Source: Nitrosomonadaceae bacterium (lineage in GTDB: Bacteria; Pseudomonadota; Gammaproteobacteria; Burkholderiales; Nitrosomonadaceae). Taken from it: DNA of 64,000 bases. The notes under the pieces were generated by a model. It was not told where the DNA came from, did not search any database, and was given only the letters and a program-made list of their open reading frames with translations. The stretch covers positions 157,585 to 221,584 of the forward strand of contig PBKR01000032.1 in assembly GCA_002721545.1 (NCBI GenBank), in the 5' to 3' direction. A program made the position numbers and the translations under genes. Of the stretch, positions 1 through 8,363 are shown in pieces (the stretch's first letter is position 1; every line of letters starts with the position of its first letter).

Positions 1-428
1 ACACCAGAAGGTGCCATATTTGGTATCAATTCCACACTCTTCTCTTCATTAATGCGGCTCTTAGCTGAATCTATATGTTTTGGCGAAACGGAGGCAAGAG
101 GGCTTATAAAATCACCGGTTGTTCTAATCAACTTGTCATTTTCAAAGAACACTGTTAATTTATATTCATCAATTAGATTGCCATGTTGCTCAAGACGATA
201 AACATAGTCCCATCTATTATCATGGAATATATCATCAATTAATGCTGAACAAAGCACAAAACGAACTTGAGATCTTGTCATACCAGGCTTTAATTTATCA
301 ACCATTTCCTGGGTTATAACATTTCCTTGCTGTATATCAATCTTGTAGAGTACAGACGGCACTGATGGAAAAAATGAGCACCCAGTTATAAGCAATAAAA
401 CAAGCAGTATAAGTTTTTTTACATGCAT
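1..428 (-). CDS. bamE: BamE/OmlA outer-membrane assembly lipoprotein (C-terminus outside window)
   Basis: BamE is a small lipoprotein of the BAM complex that inserts beta-barrel proteins into the outer membrane. Translation on the minus strand from ATG at 428 gives a short signal peptide with a lipobox ending LITGC (Cys17). The family core follows: KPGMTRSQV near residue 47, then the DDIFHDNRWDYVYR stretch. The reading frame stays open to the window edge, so the last residues are missing. It lies divergent from fur, a common arrangement in proteobacteria. I see these motifs directly; the role is family knowledge. Confidence 0.9.
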   Translation of the reverse strand, partial: MHVKKLILLVLLLITGCSFFPSVPSVLYKIDIQQGNVITQEMVDKLKPGMTRSQVRFVLCSALIDDIFHDNRWDYVYRLEQHGNLIDEYKLTVFFENDKLIRTTGDFISPLASVSPKHIDSAKSRINEEKSVELIPNMAPSG

Positions 429-432
429 TACG

Positions 433-473
433 GTATCATATGTTTTCAAAGCAGATGTACCATTATATGATAC
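433..473. promoter_or_regulatory. Inverted repeat between bamE and fur, with two mirror-image -10 boxes
   Basis: GTATCATAT (433-441) and ATATGATAC (465-473) form a perfect 9-bp inverted repeat with a 23-bp centre. Each arm contains TATGAT reading outwards, so both can act as -10 boxes, one for fur and one for bamE. No clear -35 boxes are seen. The symmetry could also be a binding site for a dimeric regulator, perhaps Fur itself, but it is not a good match to the classic Fur box. Confidence 0.5.
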
Positions 474-502
474 AGTAATTATTTTGCTGGACGGATATAA
501 CT

Positions 503-931
503 ATGAGTAATCAAAACGATCTTAAAACTATGGGCCTGAAGGCTACCTTACCAAGATTAAGAATACTTAGTTTATTTGAGAAAAGTGAGGTTCAGCACCT
601 ATCAGCCGAAGATGTATATCGTTCTTTGATAAATGATGGTGAAGATATCGGCCTTGCTACTGTTTATCGAGTTTTAACCCAATTTGAACAAGCCGGAGTT
701 TTAAAGCGTCACCACTTTGAGAGTGGGAAGGCTGTTTTTGAACTTAATCGGAGCGATCATCATGATCATCTTGTATGCATAAAATGTGGCCATGTTGGTG
801 AATTTTATGATGAGGAAATTGAAAAGCGTCAAATTAAAATTGCTAAAGAAAGAGGCTTTATCATTCGGGATCATGCACTAACCCTTTATGTAGAATGTGT
901 AGATCCTCCATGTAAAGACCGTAAACAATAA
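503..931 (+). CDS. fur: Ferric uptake regulator Fur
   Basis: Fur is the iron-responsive DNA-binding repressor of iron uptake. The 142-residue length is normal. The winged-helix recognition region ([16 protein letters not shown]) is at about residues 50-65. The metal-binding HHDH is at 86-89, followed by CIKC at 92-95 and a C-terminal CVDPPC pair at 132 and 137, as in zinc-structured Fur proteins. The full Cys set favours Fur over the shorter Zur or the PerR subgroup, though PerR cannot be ruled out by eye. It is divergent from bamE with a 74-bp gap. Confidence 0.93.
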   Translation: MSNQNDLKTMGLKATLPRLRILSLFEKSEVQHLSAEDVYRSLINDGEDIGLATVYRVLTQFEQAGVLKRHHFESGKAVFELNRSDHHDHLVCIKCGHVGEFYDEEIEKRQIKIAKERGFIIRDHALTLYVECVDPPCKDRKQ

Positions 932-1030
932 AAATTTAGTAATAATTCTTTTATTAACCCAATACTTTGTTAACTATAAACAAAATATCTGAAATTTTAA
1001 ATTCATTTCTTATACTTAGGTGTATTATCT

Positions 1031-2281
1031 GTGCCTTCTTCCTATGAATTATTTATTGGCCTCCGCTATACTCGTGCTGAACGACGCAATCACTATATTT
1101 CGTTTATATCATTAATCTCTCTTCTAGGAATCACACTTGGCATGACAGCCTTGATCACAGTGATGTCAGTTATGAATGGGTTTCAAGAGGAAATAAGAAC
1201 ACGTATCTTAGGCGTTGCATCACATATTGAAATTAGTGGGATGAATGAGAAGCTAGCTAACTGGCAAGAAATAGCAAATACAGCCGCTAAGCACCCACAA
1301 GTAGAGGCCACAGCCCCATATGTTAACGCACAAGGCATGGTTTCTTTCAATCAGATTGTACGTGGTGTGTTAATTCGAGGTATCCAACCAAAGATGGAAG
1401 ATAAAGTTGCTAATTTCTCCCAAATGATGATTAGTGGAGATTTAAATAATCTTAAACCTAAAGAGTTTGGTATTGTTATTGGTGCAGAATTGGCGCAATC
1501 CTTAGGTGCGTCTAAAGGAGACAAAATCGTTTTAATATCCCCACAAGGACAAATTACACCAGTAGGAATATTGCCGCGCCTTAAGCAATTCACTATCACA
1601 GGAATTTTTAAAGTAGGCCACTTTGAATATGACTCAACATTAGCATTAGTCCATATAGAAGATGCACAAAAGCTATATCAAATGGATAGTGCCGAGGTAT
1701 CAGGCATCAGACTTAAATTACAAGATCTGTTTCAATCAAAACTTATAGCTCAAGATCTAGTGCCAATGATGCCTGCTATCACATTTATTAATGATTGGAC
1801 AGAACAACATGCAAACTATTTCCGCGCACTTCAAATTGAAAAAAGAATGCTTTCACTAATTCTTGCACTACTAATTTTAGTAGCTGCCTTTAACATTGTG
1901 TCAACTCTAGTAATGGCGGTAACTGATAAACAGCCTGATATTGCAATTCTACGCACTCTTGGTGCCAACCCAAAAAATATTATGTATATTTTTATGATTC
2001 AGGGAACATTAATTGGGGCCATTGGTACGGCACTGGGTATATTAGGGGGGGTTTTGCTAGCATATAATATAGACTCGGTTATAGCGTTCATTGAACATTT
2101 ATTTACTGTCCAATTCTTATCCCGTGAAGTTTATTATATAAATGAAGTTCCTTCAGACCCCCATTTTATAGATATCGCAACGGTTGCTATTTTATCATTT
2201 GGATTAACCATTTTAGCAACTATCTATCCTAGCTATCGCGCATCTAAAGTTAATCCTGCAGAAGCACTAAGATATGAATAA
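1031..2281 (+). CDS. lolC: Lipoprotein-releasing ABC transporter permease LolC/LolE
   Basis: LolC/E is the inner-membrane permease that, with LolD, extracts outer-membrane lipoproteins and passes them to LolA. The 416-residue protein has the family layout: a first membrane helix at about 25-47, a large periplasmic domain, then three C-terminal helices at about 270-295, 318-345 and 380-402. The end, YPSYRASKVNPAEALRYE, is the classic FtsX/MacB-like C-terminus. The start is GTG with TTAGGTG about 7 nt upstream. It overlaps lolD by 8 nt. Only one permease gene is seen, as in organisms with a LolF-type homodimer. Confidence 0.92.
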   Translation: MPSSYELFIGLRYTRAERRNHYISFISLISLLGITLGMTALITVMSVMNGFQEEIRTRILGVASHIEISGMNEKLANWQEIANTAAKHPQVEATAPYVNAQGMVSFNQIVRGVLIRGIQPKMEDKVANFSQMMISGDLNNLKPKEFGIVIGAELAQSLGASKGDKIVLISPQGQITPVGILPRLKQFTITGIFKVGHFEYDSTLALVHIEDAQKLYQMDSAEVSGIRLKLQDLFQSKLIAQDLVPMMPAITFINDWTEQHANYFRALQIEKRMLSLILALLILVAAFNIVSTLVMAVTDKQPDIAILRTLGANPKNIMYIFMIQGTLIGAIGTALGILGGVLLAYNIDSVIAFIEHLFTVQFLSREVYYINEVPSDPHFIDIATVAILSFGLTILATIYPSYRASKVNPAEALRYE

Positions 2282-2951
2282 AGAAATTATTTCCTGCAAA
2301 AATTTATATAAGAGTTATTTTCAAGCAGAATTAGAGGTTCCTGTATTAATGGGCATTAATTTACATGTTGGGGAAGGCGAGTCACTCTCCATTATTGGCA
2401 TATCCGGCTCTGGGAAAAGTACATTATTACATCTTCTTGGTGGCTTAGATACACCTACTAGCGGAGATATTAAGATTATTGGCCAGAATATTACTGCTAT
2501 AAACGAAGAAGAAAAATGCCAAATTAGAAATAAAGAACTTGGCTTTATTTATCAATTTCACCATTTATTACCTGAATTTAGCGCACTTGAAAATGTTGCT
2601 ATGCCATTATTAATTAGAAAAATAAACAAAAAAGAATCCTATGATCAAGCAAAAGATATGCTAAACAGAGTTGGCCTAGGCCACCGCATCTCACATACGC
2701 CAGGAGAATTGTCAGGTGGAGAACGTCAACGTGCAGCAATTGCTCGCGCATTAGTTACTAAACCTTCATGCATACTTGCTGATGAGCCCACTGGCAATCT
2801 TGATCGACATACTGCTGAAGAGGTTTTCCAATTAATGCTAGACCTTAACCATAATGCCGGTGCAAGCCTTATTATTGTTACTCATGATTCACTACTATCT
2901 AAACAAACTGGACGTATATTAAAATTAGTTGATGGCGTACTCTTAGAGTAA
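2274..2951 (+). CDS. lolD: Lipoprotein-releasing ABC transporter ATP-binding protein LolD
   Basis: LolD is the ATPase that powers lipoprotein release with LolC. All ABC motifs are intact: Walker A GISGSGKST (42-50), signature LSGGERQR (146-153), Walker B ILADEP ending at about 172, D-loop GNLD, and H-loop His204 in VTHDS. The 225-residue length is typical. The start codon lies inside lolC, so the two are translationally coupled. Confidence 0.94.
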   Translation: MNKEIISCKNLYKSYFQAELEVPVLMGINLHVGEGESLSIIGISGSGKSTLLHLLGGLDTPTSGDIKIIGQNITAINEEEKCQIRNKELGFIYQFHHLLPEFSALENVAMPLLIRKINKKESYDQAKDMLNRVGLGHRISHTPGELSGGERQRAAIARALVTKPSCILADEPTGNLDRHTAEEVFQLMLDLNHNAGASLIIVTHDSLLSKQTGRILKLVDGVLLE

Positions 2952-2998
2952 AAAAAACTTCTAAATAAAATAACCATACTATAGTTAGTTTATTCTAA

Positions 2999-3601
2999 TC
3001 ATGAATTTATACTCTGCCACAAATACCATGTTGCTACAGAACGCCATGGCCTCCATTTATCAGAAATTTTATATATATCATTTCTATTTACGAGCTTATT
3101 CTCATTATAATGCATACTTAATGCTCGCTTTAAACCGTAGTCATTTTCTGGCAAAACATTTGGTCTGAGCATATAAAAAATCAAAAACATTTCGGCAGTC
3201 CAGCGCCCAATCCCCTTTACTTTTGTTAATTCTAAGATAATAGCCTCATCATTCATTTTAGACCAAGCTGCTTCATTAAAATTATTTTCCATAAAATATA
3301 ATGAAAGATCTTGTAGATAACCTATTTTTCTCTGCGAAATACCACAATTTCTTAATATACTATTCTCTAAACTAAAAATATGATCTGGCATCATTATTGG
3401 TACATTAATGATTAATTTATTCCAGATATTTTCTGCCGCCTTTACAGAGATCTGTTGACTAACAATAGAACGAACTAATGTGGTGAATGCATCATCATTA
3501 GAACTCAGTATAAGCCCCTTAGATCCTGATATGAGATTACTCATTATTCGGTCTTTTTTAGCAAGCTCTTCAGTAGCCTGCCTCCAATAATTAGGAATCA
3601 C
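2999..3601 (-). CDS. DNA-3-methyladenine glycosylase II-like (HhH-GPD family)
   Basis: This base-excision repair enzyme removes alkylated purines. The 200-residue protein has the helix-hairpin-helix motif VKGIGRWTA (128-136) and the conserved catalytic aspartate in PENDYG (Asp154), which define the AlkA/MAG branch of the HhH-GPD superfamily. No C-terminal iron-sulfur cysteines are present, which separates it from Nth and MutY. It is convergent with lolD, 47 bp away. It has the compact form found in many bacteria, lacking the N-terminal AlkA domain of E. coli. Confidence 0.87.
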   Translation of the reverse strand: MIPNYWRQATEELAKKDRIMSNLISGSKGLILSSNDDAFTTLVRSIVSQQISVKAAENIWNKLIINVPIMMPDHIFSLENSILRNCGISQRKIGYLQDLSLYFMENNFNEAAWSKMNDEAIILELTKVKGIGRWTAEMFLIFYMLRPNVLPENDYGLKRALSMHYNENKLVNRNDIYKISDKWRPWRSVATWYLWQSINS

Positions 3602-3833
3602 GATGTTGATAATATTTCAAGTAAAAAATCACTAGTAAATTTATTACGAAAAGAAACATCTTTAAGTCTATATTTAATATTAAACTAAAAATTAATTAAT
3701 ATAATAATTAATGAAAAATAACTACAGAATAGTCACATATAAAATATACTAAACCAATAAAATGAAACAAATATAAATTGCTATTAATTATTCCTACATT
3801 AAATACTCTGATAGTATTTAGCTCTTATCTAGG

Positions 3834-5291
3834 CTACGTAAGTATTACATCATACTGTTCCTGACCATAAGTCGTTTCAACTTGTAAGCTAATAGGCTTC
3901 TCAATAAAATTCCCTAATTGTGCTAGCCTTTCAGACTCTTCATCAAGAAATAAATCAATTACCTGCTGCGATGCAAGAATACGAAATTCCTGGGCATCAA
4001 ATTGACGAGACTCTATTAATAATTCACGTAAAATCTCATAACATATTGTTTGTGCTGTTCTCACTTCTCCGCGTCCCTGACAAGTTGAGCAGGGCTCACA
4101 TAGAATATGTGCAAGACTTTCTCTGGTTCTTTTTCGTGTCATCTCTAAAAGACCCAAAGCTGTAAAACCATCAACAGTGATTCTAGTCCGGTCCTTTAAT
4201 AGTGCTTTCTTAAATTCTACAAGAACAGAGTTTCTATGCACTTCATTTCCCATATCAATAAAATCTATAATAATGATCCCACCTAGGTTTCGTAGGCGTA
4301 ACTGACGTGCTATTATTTTTGCTGCCTCTAGATTAGCCTTAAAAATAGTATCATCAAAATTTCTTATCCCAACAAACCCACCTGTATTTACATCAATAGT
4401 AGTTAATGCTTCAGTCTGATCAAATATGAGATATCCTCCAGACTTTAGATTCACTCTTCTTGCCAAAGATCTCTGAATTTCATCTTCTACTCCATGCAAA
4501 TCAAATAATGGCCTCTCGCCAGCATAATATTCCAATCTTCCTTTTACATTCACCATATATTCATCAGAAAATATATCCATTTTCTGAAATGTTTCACGGG
4601 AATCTACTAAAATACGAGCTGTATCATCAGTGACAAAATCACGTAACGCTCTAAAGCTTAAATTCAAATCCTGATAAAGAAGCGTTGCTGAGGTAGCAAT
4701 AAGAAATTTCTCATGTATATTTAGCCATTGCTTACCAAGATATTGTATATCTGCCCGTAAGTCTTGCTCGCTTGCTGTCTCTGCCATTGTGCGCAATATA
4801 TATCCACCTGTTTCATCAGATGAAAGTATTTGTTGCAATTTCTCCTTAAGCAATTTACGCTCAGATTCATCTTCAATACGCTGGGAAATACTAATATTTG
4901 ATTCTTGTGGAAGATATACCAACATGCTTCCAGCAATACTAATCTGAGTAGATAATCTAGCGCCTTTAGTACTAATTGGGTCCTTAATAACTTGGACTAA
5001 AACACTTTCACCCTCATGTAAAAATTTCTCGATAGGCTTATCGATAGGCACTCCATTCTGTCGTTCCCTCCAAATATCGGCAACATGCAAAAAAGCTGCA
5101 CGTTCAAGACCTATATCAATAAAAGCAGACTGCATCCCAGGTAACAAACGAATGACACGCCCTTTATAGATATTTCCAACTTTTCCAAGACTACTAGTAC
5201 GCTCAATATGTAATTCTTGAACTAACCCCTGCTCTATCACAGCAACACGAGTCTCTTGTGGGGTTATACTTACAAGAATCTCTTTATTCAT
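3834..5291 (-). CDS. rng: Ribonuclease G
   Basis: RNase G processes the 5' end of 16S rRNA and decays some mRNAs. The 485-residue protein has an N-terminal S1 RNA-binding domain (about 38-118, GKVGNIYKGRV onward), the catalytic DNase-I-like region with TTIDVNTGG and IIIDFIDM carrying the two metal-binding aspartates, and the zinc-link cysteines in CEPCSTCQGRG near 402-412. It lacks the long C-terminal scaffold of RNase E. In related genomes a maf gene lies between rlmH and rng; here the 62-bp gap holds none. The 3' side is a 232-bp very AT-rich spacer with nothing recognisable. Confidence 0.95.
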   Translation of the reverse strand: MNKEILVSITPQETRVAVIEQGLVQELHIERTSSLGKVGNIYKGRVIRLLPGMQSAFIDIGLERAAFLHVADIWRERQNGVPIDKPIEKFLHEGESVLVQVIKDPISTKGARLSTQISIAGSMLVYLPQESNISISQRIEDESERKLLKEKLQQILSSDETGGYILRTMAETASEQDLRADIQYLGKQWLNIHEKFLIATSATLLYQDLNLSFRALRDFVTDDTARILVDSRETFQKMDIFSDEYMVNVKGRLEYYAGERPLFDLHGVEDEIQRSLARRVNLKSGGYLIFDQTEALTTIDVNTGGFVGIRNFDDTIFKANLEAAKIIARQLRLRNLGGIIIIDFIDMGNEVHRNSVLVEFKKALLKDRTRITVDGFTALGLLEMTRKRTRESLAHILCEPCSTCQGRGEVRTAQTICYEILRELLIESRQFDAQEFRILASQQVIDLFLDEESERLAQLGNFIEKPISLQVETTYGQEQYDVILT

Positions 5292-5353
5292 GAGAATGAA
5301 ATACTAAAAGCTAGTATTCTTTAGATATTGGACCATTAAGATCAAGCTTACTA

Positions 5354-5824
5354 TTATTTACGATGATATGGGTGCTGCTTAATAAGTGATATTGCACGAT
5401 ATAACTGTTCTGAAAGCATTACACGTACTAAACCATGTGGCAAAGTCAATGTAGATAATGCTAGAGCTTCATCTGCAGAATCTTTGATTCTAGAGTCTAA
5501 CCCATCAGCTCCACCAATGATAAAAGCAGTATCTCCTCCACTTGTCATCCATCTAGAAATAGACTCAGCTAATTTCTCTGTACTCCATTGCCTGCCACGC
5601 TCATCTAAGACAACTGTACGACACTTAGGTGGGATCGCTGCGAAAATACGGTTGGCTTCAGAACAAAGTAATTGACTAATTTTTTTATTTTTACTACGTT
5701 TCTCTGGCTTAATATTTATTAATTCTATTGCAACATCTTTAGGCATGCGTATTGCATAATTTGCAAAGCCATTATTTACCCATTCTGGCATTTTGTTACC
5801 TACTGCCAAAATAAAAAATTTCAT
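5354..5824 (-). CDS. rlmH: 23S rRNA pseudouridine-1915 N3-methyltransferase RlmH
   Basis: RlmH is a SPOUT methyltransferase that modifies the pseudouridine at position 1915 in helix 69 of 23S rRNA. The 156-residue length is exact for the family. The trefoil-knot motifs are visible: VVLDERGRQ, the SAM-binding IIGGADGLD and the C-terminal LSEQLYRA followed by HPYHR. It sits 17 nt downstream of rsfS, so the two are co-transcribed, consistent with the shared ribosome-assembly theme. Confidence 0.95.
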   Translation of the reverse strand: MKFFILAVGNKMPEWVNNGFANYAIRMPKDVAIELINIKPEKRSKNKKISQLLCSEANRIFAAIPPKCRTVVLDERGRQWSTEKLAESISRWMTSGGDTAFIIGGADGLDSRIKDSADEALALSTLTLPHGLVRVMLSEQLYRAISLIKQHPYHRK

Positions 5825-5841
5825 AGTATAAACACTTAAAA

Positions 5842-6243
5842 TTACTTAAATCTATTTGACCTGGAAGTAGACTTATCCTTGGTTTTATTTGCAACCACTA
5901 CTTGCTCTATTAATCCTGTCTCTAATTGACCCCATAGCCCTTCAAGATTGTAATACGTACGTGCTATTGGCAACATTATGTGCACTACTATATCACCTAA
6001 GTCTACTAACACCCATTCTCCAGAACCTTCACCTTCTATACCGTAAACCACCCCCCCAGAAAATTTTACCTTATCATGTACATTACTTGCTATTGCTTTT
6101 GCCTGACGAGTAGAAACTGCACTTGCAATTATCAATCGATCAAAAATAGTGGACATCTTTGCCACATCTAGTACTACTATATCATTTGCTTTAACATCCT
6201 CTAACGCAGAAATGACAACTTTTACTAGCTGATTAAGATTCAT
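5842..6243 (-). CDS. rsfS: Ribosomal silencing factor RsfS
   Basis: RsfS binds ribosomal protein L14 and blocks subunit joining under starvation. The 133-residue protein has the conserved start [22 protein letters not shown], and the [18 protein letters not shown] segment followed by [10 protein letters not shown] lysine- and arginine-rich tail of about 15 residues follows. It starts 3 nt after the nadD stop codon, the widespread nadD-rsfS-rlmH order. Confidence 0.94.
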   Translation of the reverse strand: MNLNQLVKVVISALEDVKANDIVVLDVAKMSTIFDRLIIASAVSTRQAKAIASNVHDKVKFSGGVVYGIEGEGSGEWVLVDLGDIVVHIMLPIARTYYNLEGLWGQLETGLIEQVVVANKTKDKSTSRSNRFK

Positions 6244-6246
6244 ATT

Positions 6247-6912
6247 TTATAAATACAATTTACTCTCTAAAATATAATTTATGGCCACATCGGGAACTAA
6301 GTAACGCACACTTTTTCCAGCAGCAATATTTTTACGGATACTAGTTGCTGAAATATCTAGCATAGTTGCCGAAGAAATAAAGATCAACCCATTAGTCTCG
6401 TTTCTCATGTCATCGGCATTAATCACCCATCGCTTGGAACACTCATCTTTCAGCTCTTTTGGCAATAAATCATTAATTGAGGTATGCGTATATCCTGGTC
6501 GAGTCGAAATTATAAAATGACACAAATTAAAGAACTCTTTCCAAGAATCCCACTCAGAAAACTTTATAAAAGCATCAGCCCCTAATATAAAACATAACCC
6601 AATTTCCTCTCCAAATTCCTGCTTAAACTCATAAATAGAATCTATGCTAAAACTTATACCATCACGATAAATTTCACGTTTATCAAGAACAAAATTAGGA
6701 TTATCCTGAATTGCTAAACGCACAGCTTCTGTTCTCTGTTTTGGTGACGCTATAGGAGCGTTTCGTAATCTTGGTATACCTGCAGGCACAAAATATATCT
6801 TTTGTAAGCCAATAGTCCTAACAACCTCTTCGGCTACTCTTAAATGGCCATAGTGTATGGGATCAAAAGTTCCTCCAAAAATACCGATAAGAATAGGTTT
6901 AGACTTAAGCAT
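6247..6912 (-). CDS. nadD: Nicotinate-mononucleotide adenylyltransferase NadD
   Basis: NadD transfers AMP to nicotinate mononucleotide, the penultimate step of NAD synthesis. The nucleotidyltransferase signature GIFGGTFDPIHYGHL is near the N-terminus (about 11-25), and the second motif, ISATSIRKNI, is near the C-terminus. The length of 221 residues is usual. The region downstream is tightly packed with rsfS. In some relatives a proA or holA gene precedes nadD; here aceF does. Confidence 0.95.
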   Translation of the reverse strand: MLKSKPILIGIFGGTFDPIHYGHLRVAEEVVRTIGLQKIYFVPAGIPRLRNAPIASPKQRTEAVRLAIQDNPNFVLDKREIYRDGISFSIDSIYEFKQEFGEEIGLCFILGADAFIKFSEWDSWKEFFNLCHFIISTRPGYTHTSINDLLPKELKDECSKRWVINADDMRNETNGLIFISSATMLDISATSIRKNIAAGKSVRYLVPDVAINYILESKLYL

Positions 6913-7000
6913 TACCTTTTAAATTAAAATAAATAAAAATGAGGGGATAACATTATCTAAAATATAATCTTTATTAAGCTCCTAAACACTAAACCTACTC

Positions 7001-8299
7001 TCAAATAAGTACCTGGGACATATTAGCAAGCTCCTTAATAATATATTTAGTAAAGCGTGCAGCTGATGCGCCATCAATTACTCTATGATCATATGACAGT
7101 GACAATGGCAACATTAACCTTGGAACAAATTGATCATCGCAATACACTGGCTTAATATTTGCACGGGAAGCGCCAAGAATAGCAACTTCTGGTGCATTAA
7201 TAATAGGCGTAAAAGCTGTCCCACCAATACCTCCAAGACTGGAGATAGTAAAACTGCCCCCCTGCATTTCATCAAACTTCAATTTCCCTAAACGTGCGCG
7301 TTCCGCAAGATATCCCATTTCTTCAGCAATAATAACTATATTTTTCTGATCTGCATCTCGGATTACAGGAACCATCAACCCATGTGGAGTATCAACTGCA
7401 AAACCTATATGGTAGTATTTCTTAATTATCAGATTTATGTTATCTCTCTCCCCTTCAAGTGAAGAATTGAAATCAGGGAATTCCTTTAATGCAGCTACCA
7501 CAGCTTCCATCAAGTAAGCCAATATTGTTAATTTGACTCTACTTTTTTGCTTAAGCTTATTGAATTTTTTTCTCCCAGCTTCAATTTCAGTAATATCGGC
7601 CTCGTCAAACTGAGTAACGTGCGGGATCATTACCCAGTTACGATGTAAATATTCACCAGATATTCTTTGAACACGTAATAATGATTTTGATTCAATCGGC
7701 CCAAATGTAGAGAAATCAATCTTAGGCCATGGCAATAGATTTAACCCTAAATTACTATTACTAGGTGATTTTGATATTTCAGCCTTCACATAGGCCTTTA
7801 CATCATCTTTAAGTATACGGTTCTTTTTACCACAACCACTTACCAAATTAAGATTCACGCCCAACTCTCTTGCAAAACGTCGAACAGATGGGCTGGCATG
7901 TGCCATAATAGAAATAGTCTCACTTGATTGCATAAGAGCGGCAGAATTAGTTTCAGAACCTGCAATAATAGCCTGATCTGAATTAATATTAACCTCTATA
8001 GCATCATGAGAACTAACTTGTTTAGATGGAGAAGACACCCGAACCAAGCTATCGGTTTGATTAATTTCAATTTCTAAAATGGTCGTTCCTTCAGAAACCC
8101 TATCACCTTCTCTAACGTTTATTTCTTTAACTATCCCTGCAAAAGGAGAGGGTATTTCTATTGTCGCTTTGTCAGATTCTAATGAAAGCAGAGCGTCCTC
8201 CTTTTTAATCTCGTCTCCTGGCTTCACCAGTAACTCGACTATAGGAATATTCTTAAAATCACCGATATCAGGAACTAATACCTGTTTAACTTCTGCCAC
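7001..8299 (-). CDS. aceF: Pyruvate dehydrogenase E2, dihydrolipoamide acetyltransferase
   Basis: AceF is the core of the pyruvate dehydrogenase complex and moves the acetyl group from lipoate to CoA. Of its 432 residues, the first ~80 are a single lipoyl domain with the lipoylated lysine in ESDKATIEIP (Lys44). A peripheral-subunit-binding domain follows at about 131-167, then the catalytic acyltransferase domain ending with SYDHRVIDGA, which contains the catalytic His and Asp. One lipoyl domain is fewer than the three of E. coli. The linkers are short and not strongly Ala/Pro-rich. It follows aceE with a 64-bp gap; no lpd is adjacent. Confidence 0.94.
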   Translation of the reverse strand: MAEVKQVLVPDIGDFKNIPIVELLVKPGDEIKKEDALLSLESDKATIEIPSPFAGIVKEINVREGDRVSEGTTILEIEINQTDSLVRVSSPSKQVSSHDAIEVNINSDQAIIAGSETNSAALMQSSETISIMAHASPSVRRFARELGVNLNLVSGCGKKNRILKDDVKAYVKAEISKSPSNSNLGLNLLPWPKIDFSTFGPIESKSLLRVQRISGEYLHRNWVMIPHVTQFDEADITEIEAGRKKFNKLKQKSRVKLTILAYLMEAVVAALKEFPDFNSSLEGERDNINLIIKKYYHIGFAVDTPHGLMVPVIRDADQKNIVIIAEEMGYLAERARLGKLKFDEMQGGSFTISSLGGIGGTAFTPIINAPEVAILGASRANIKPVYCDDQFVPRLMLPLSLSYDHRVIDGASAARFTKYIIKELANMSQVLI

Positions 8300-8363
8300 A
8301 CTTTTTCCTTCAATTATGCTTCAATATTGAGAGATCCAATAACTATTCTACATACTAAAATCT

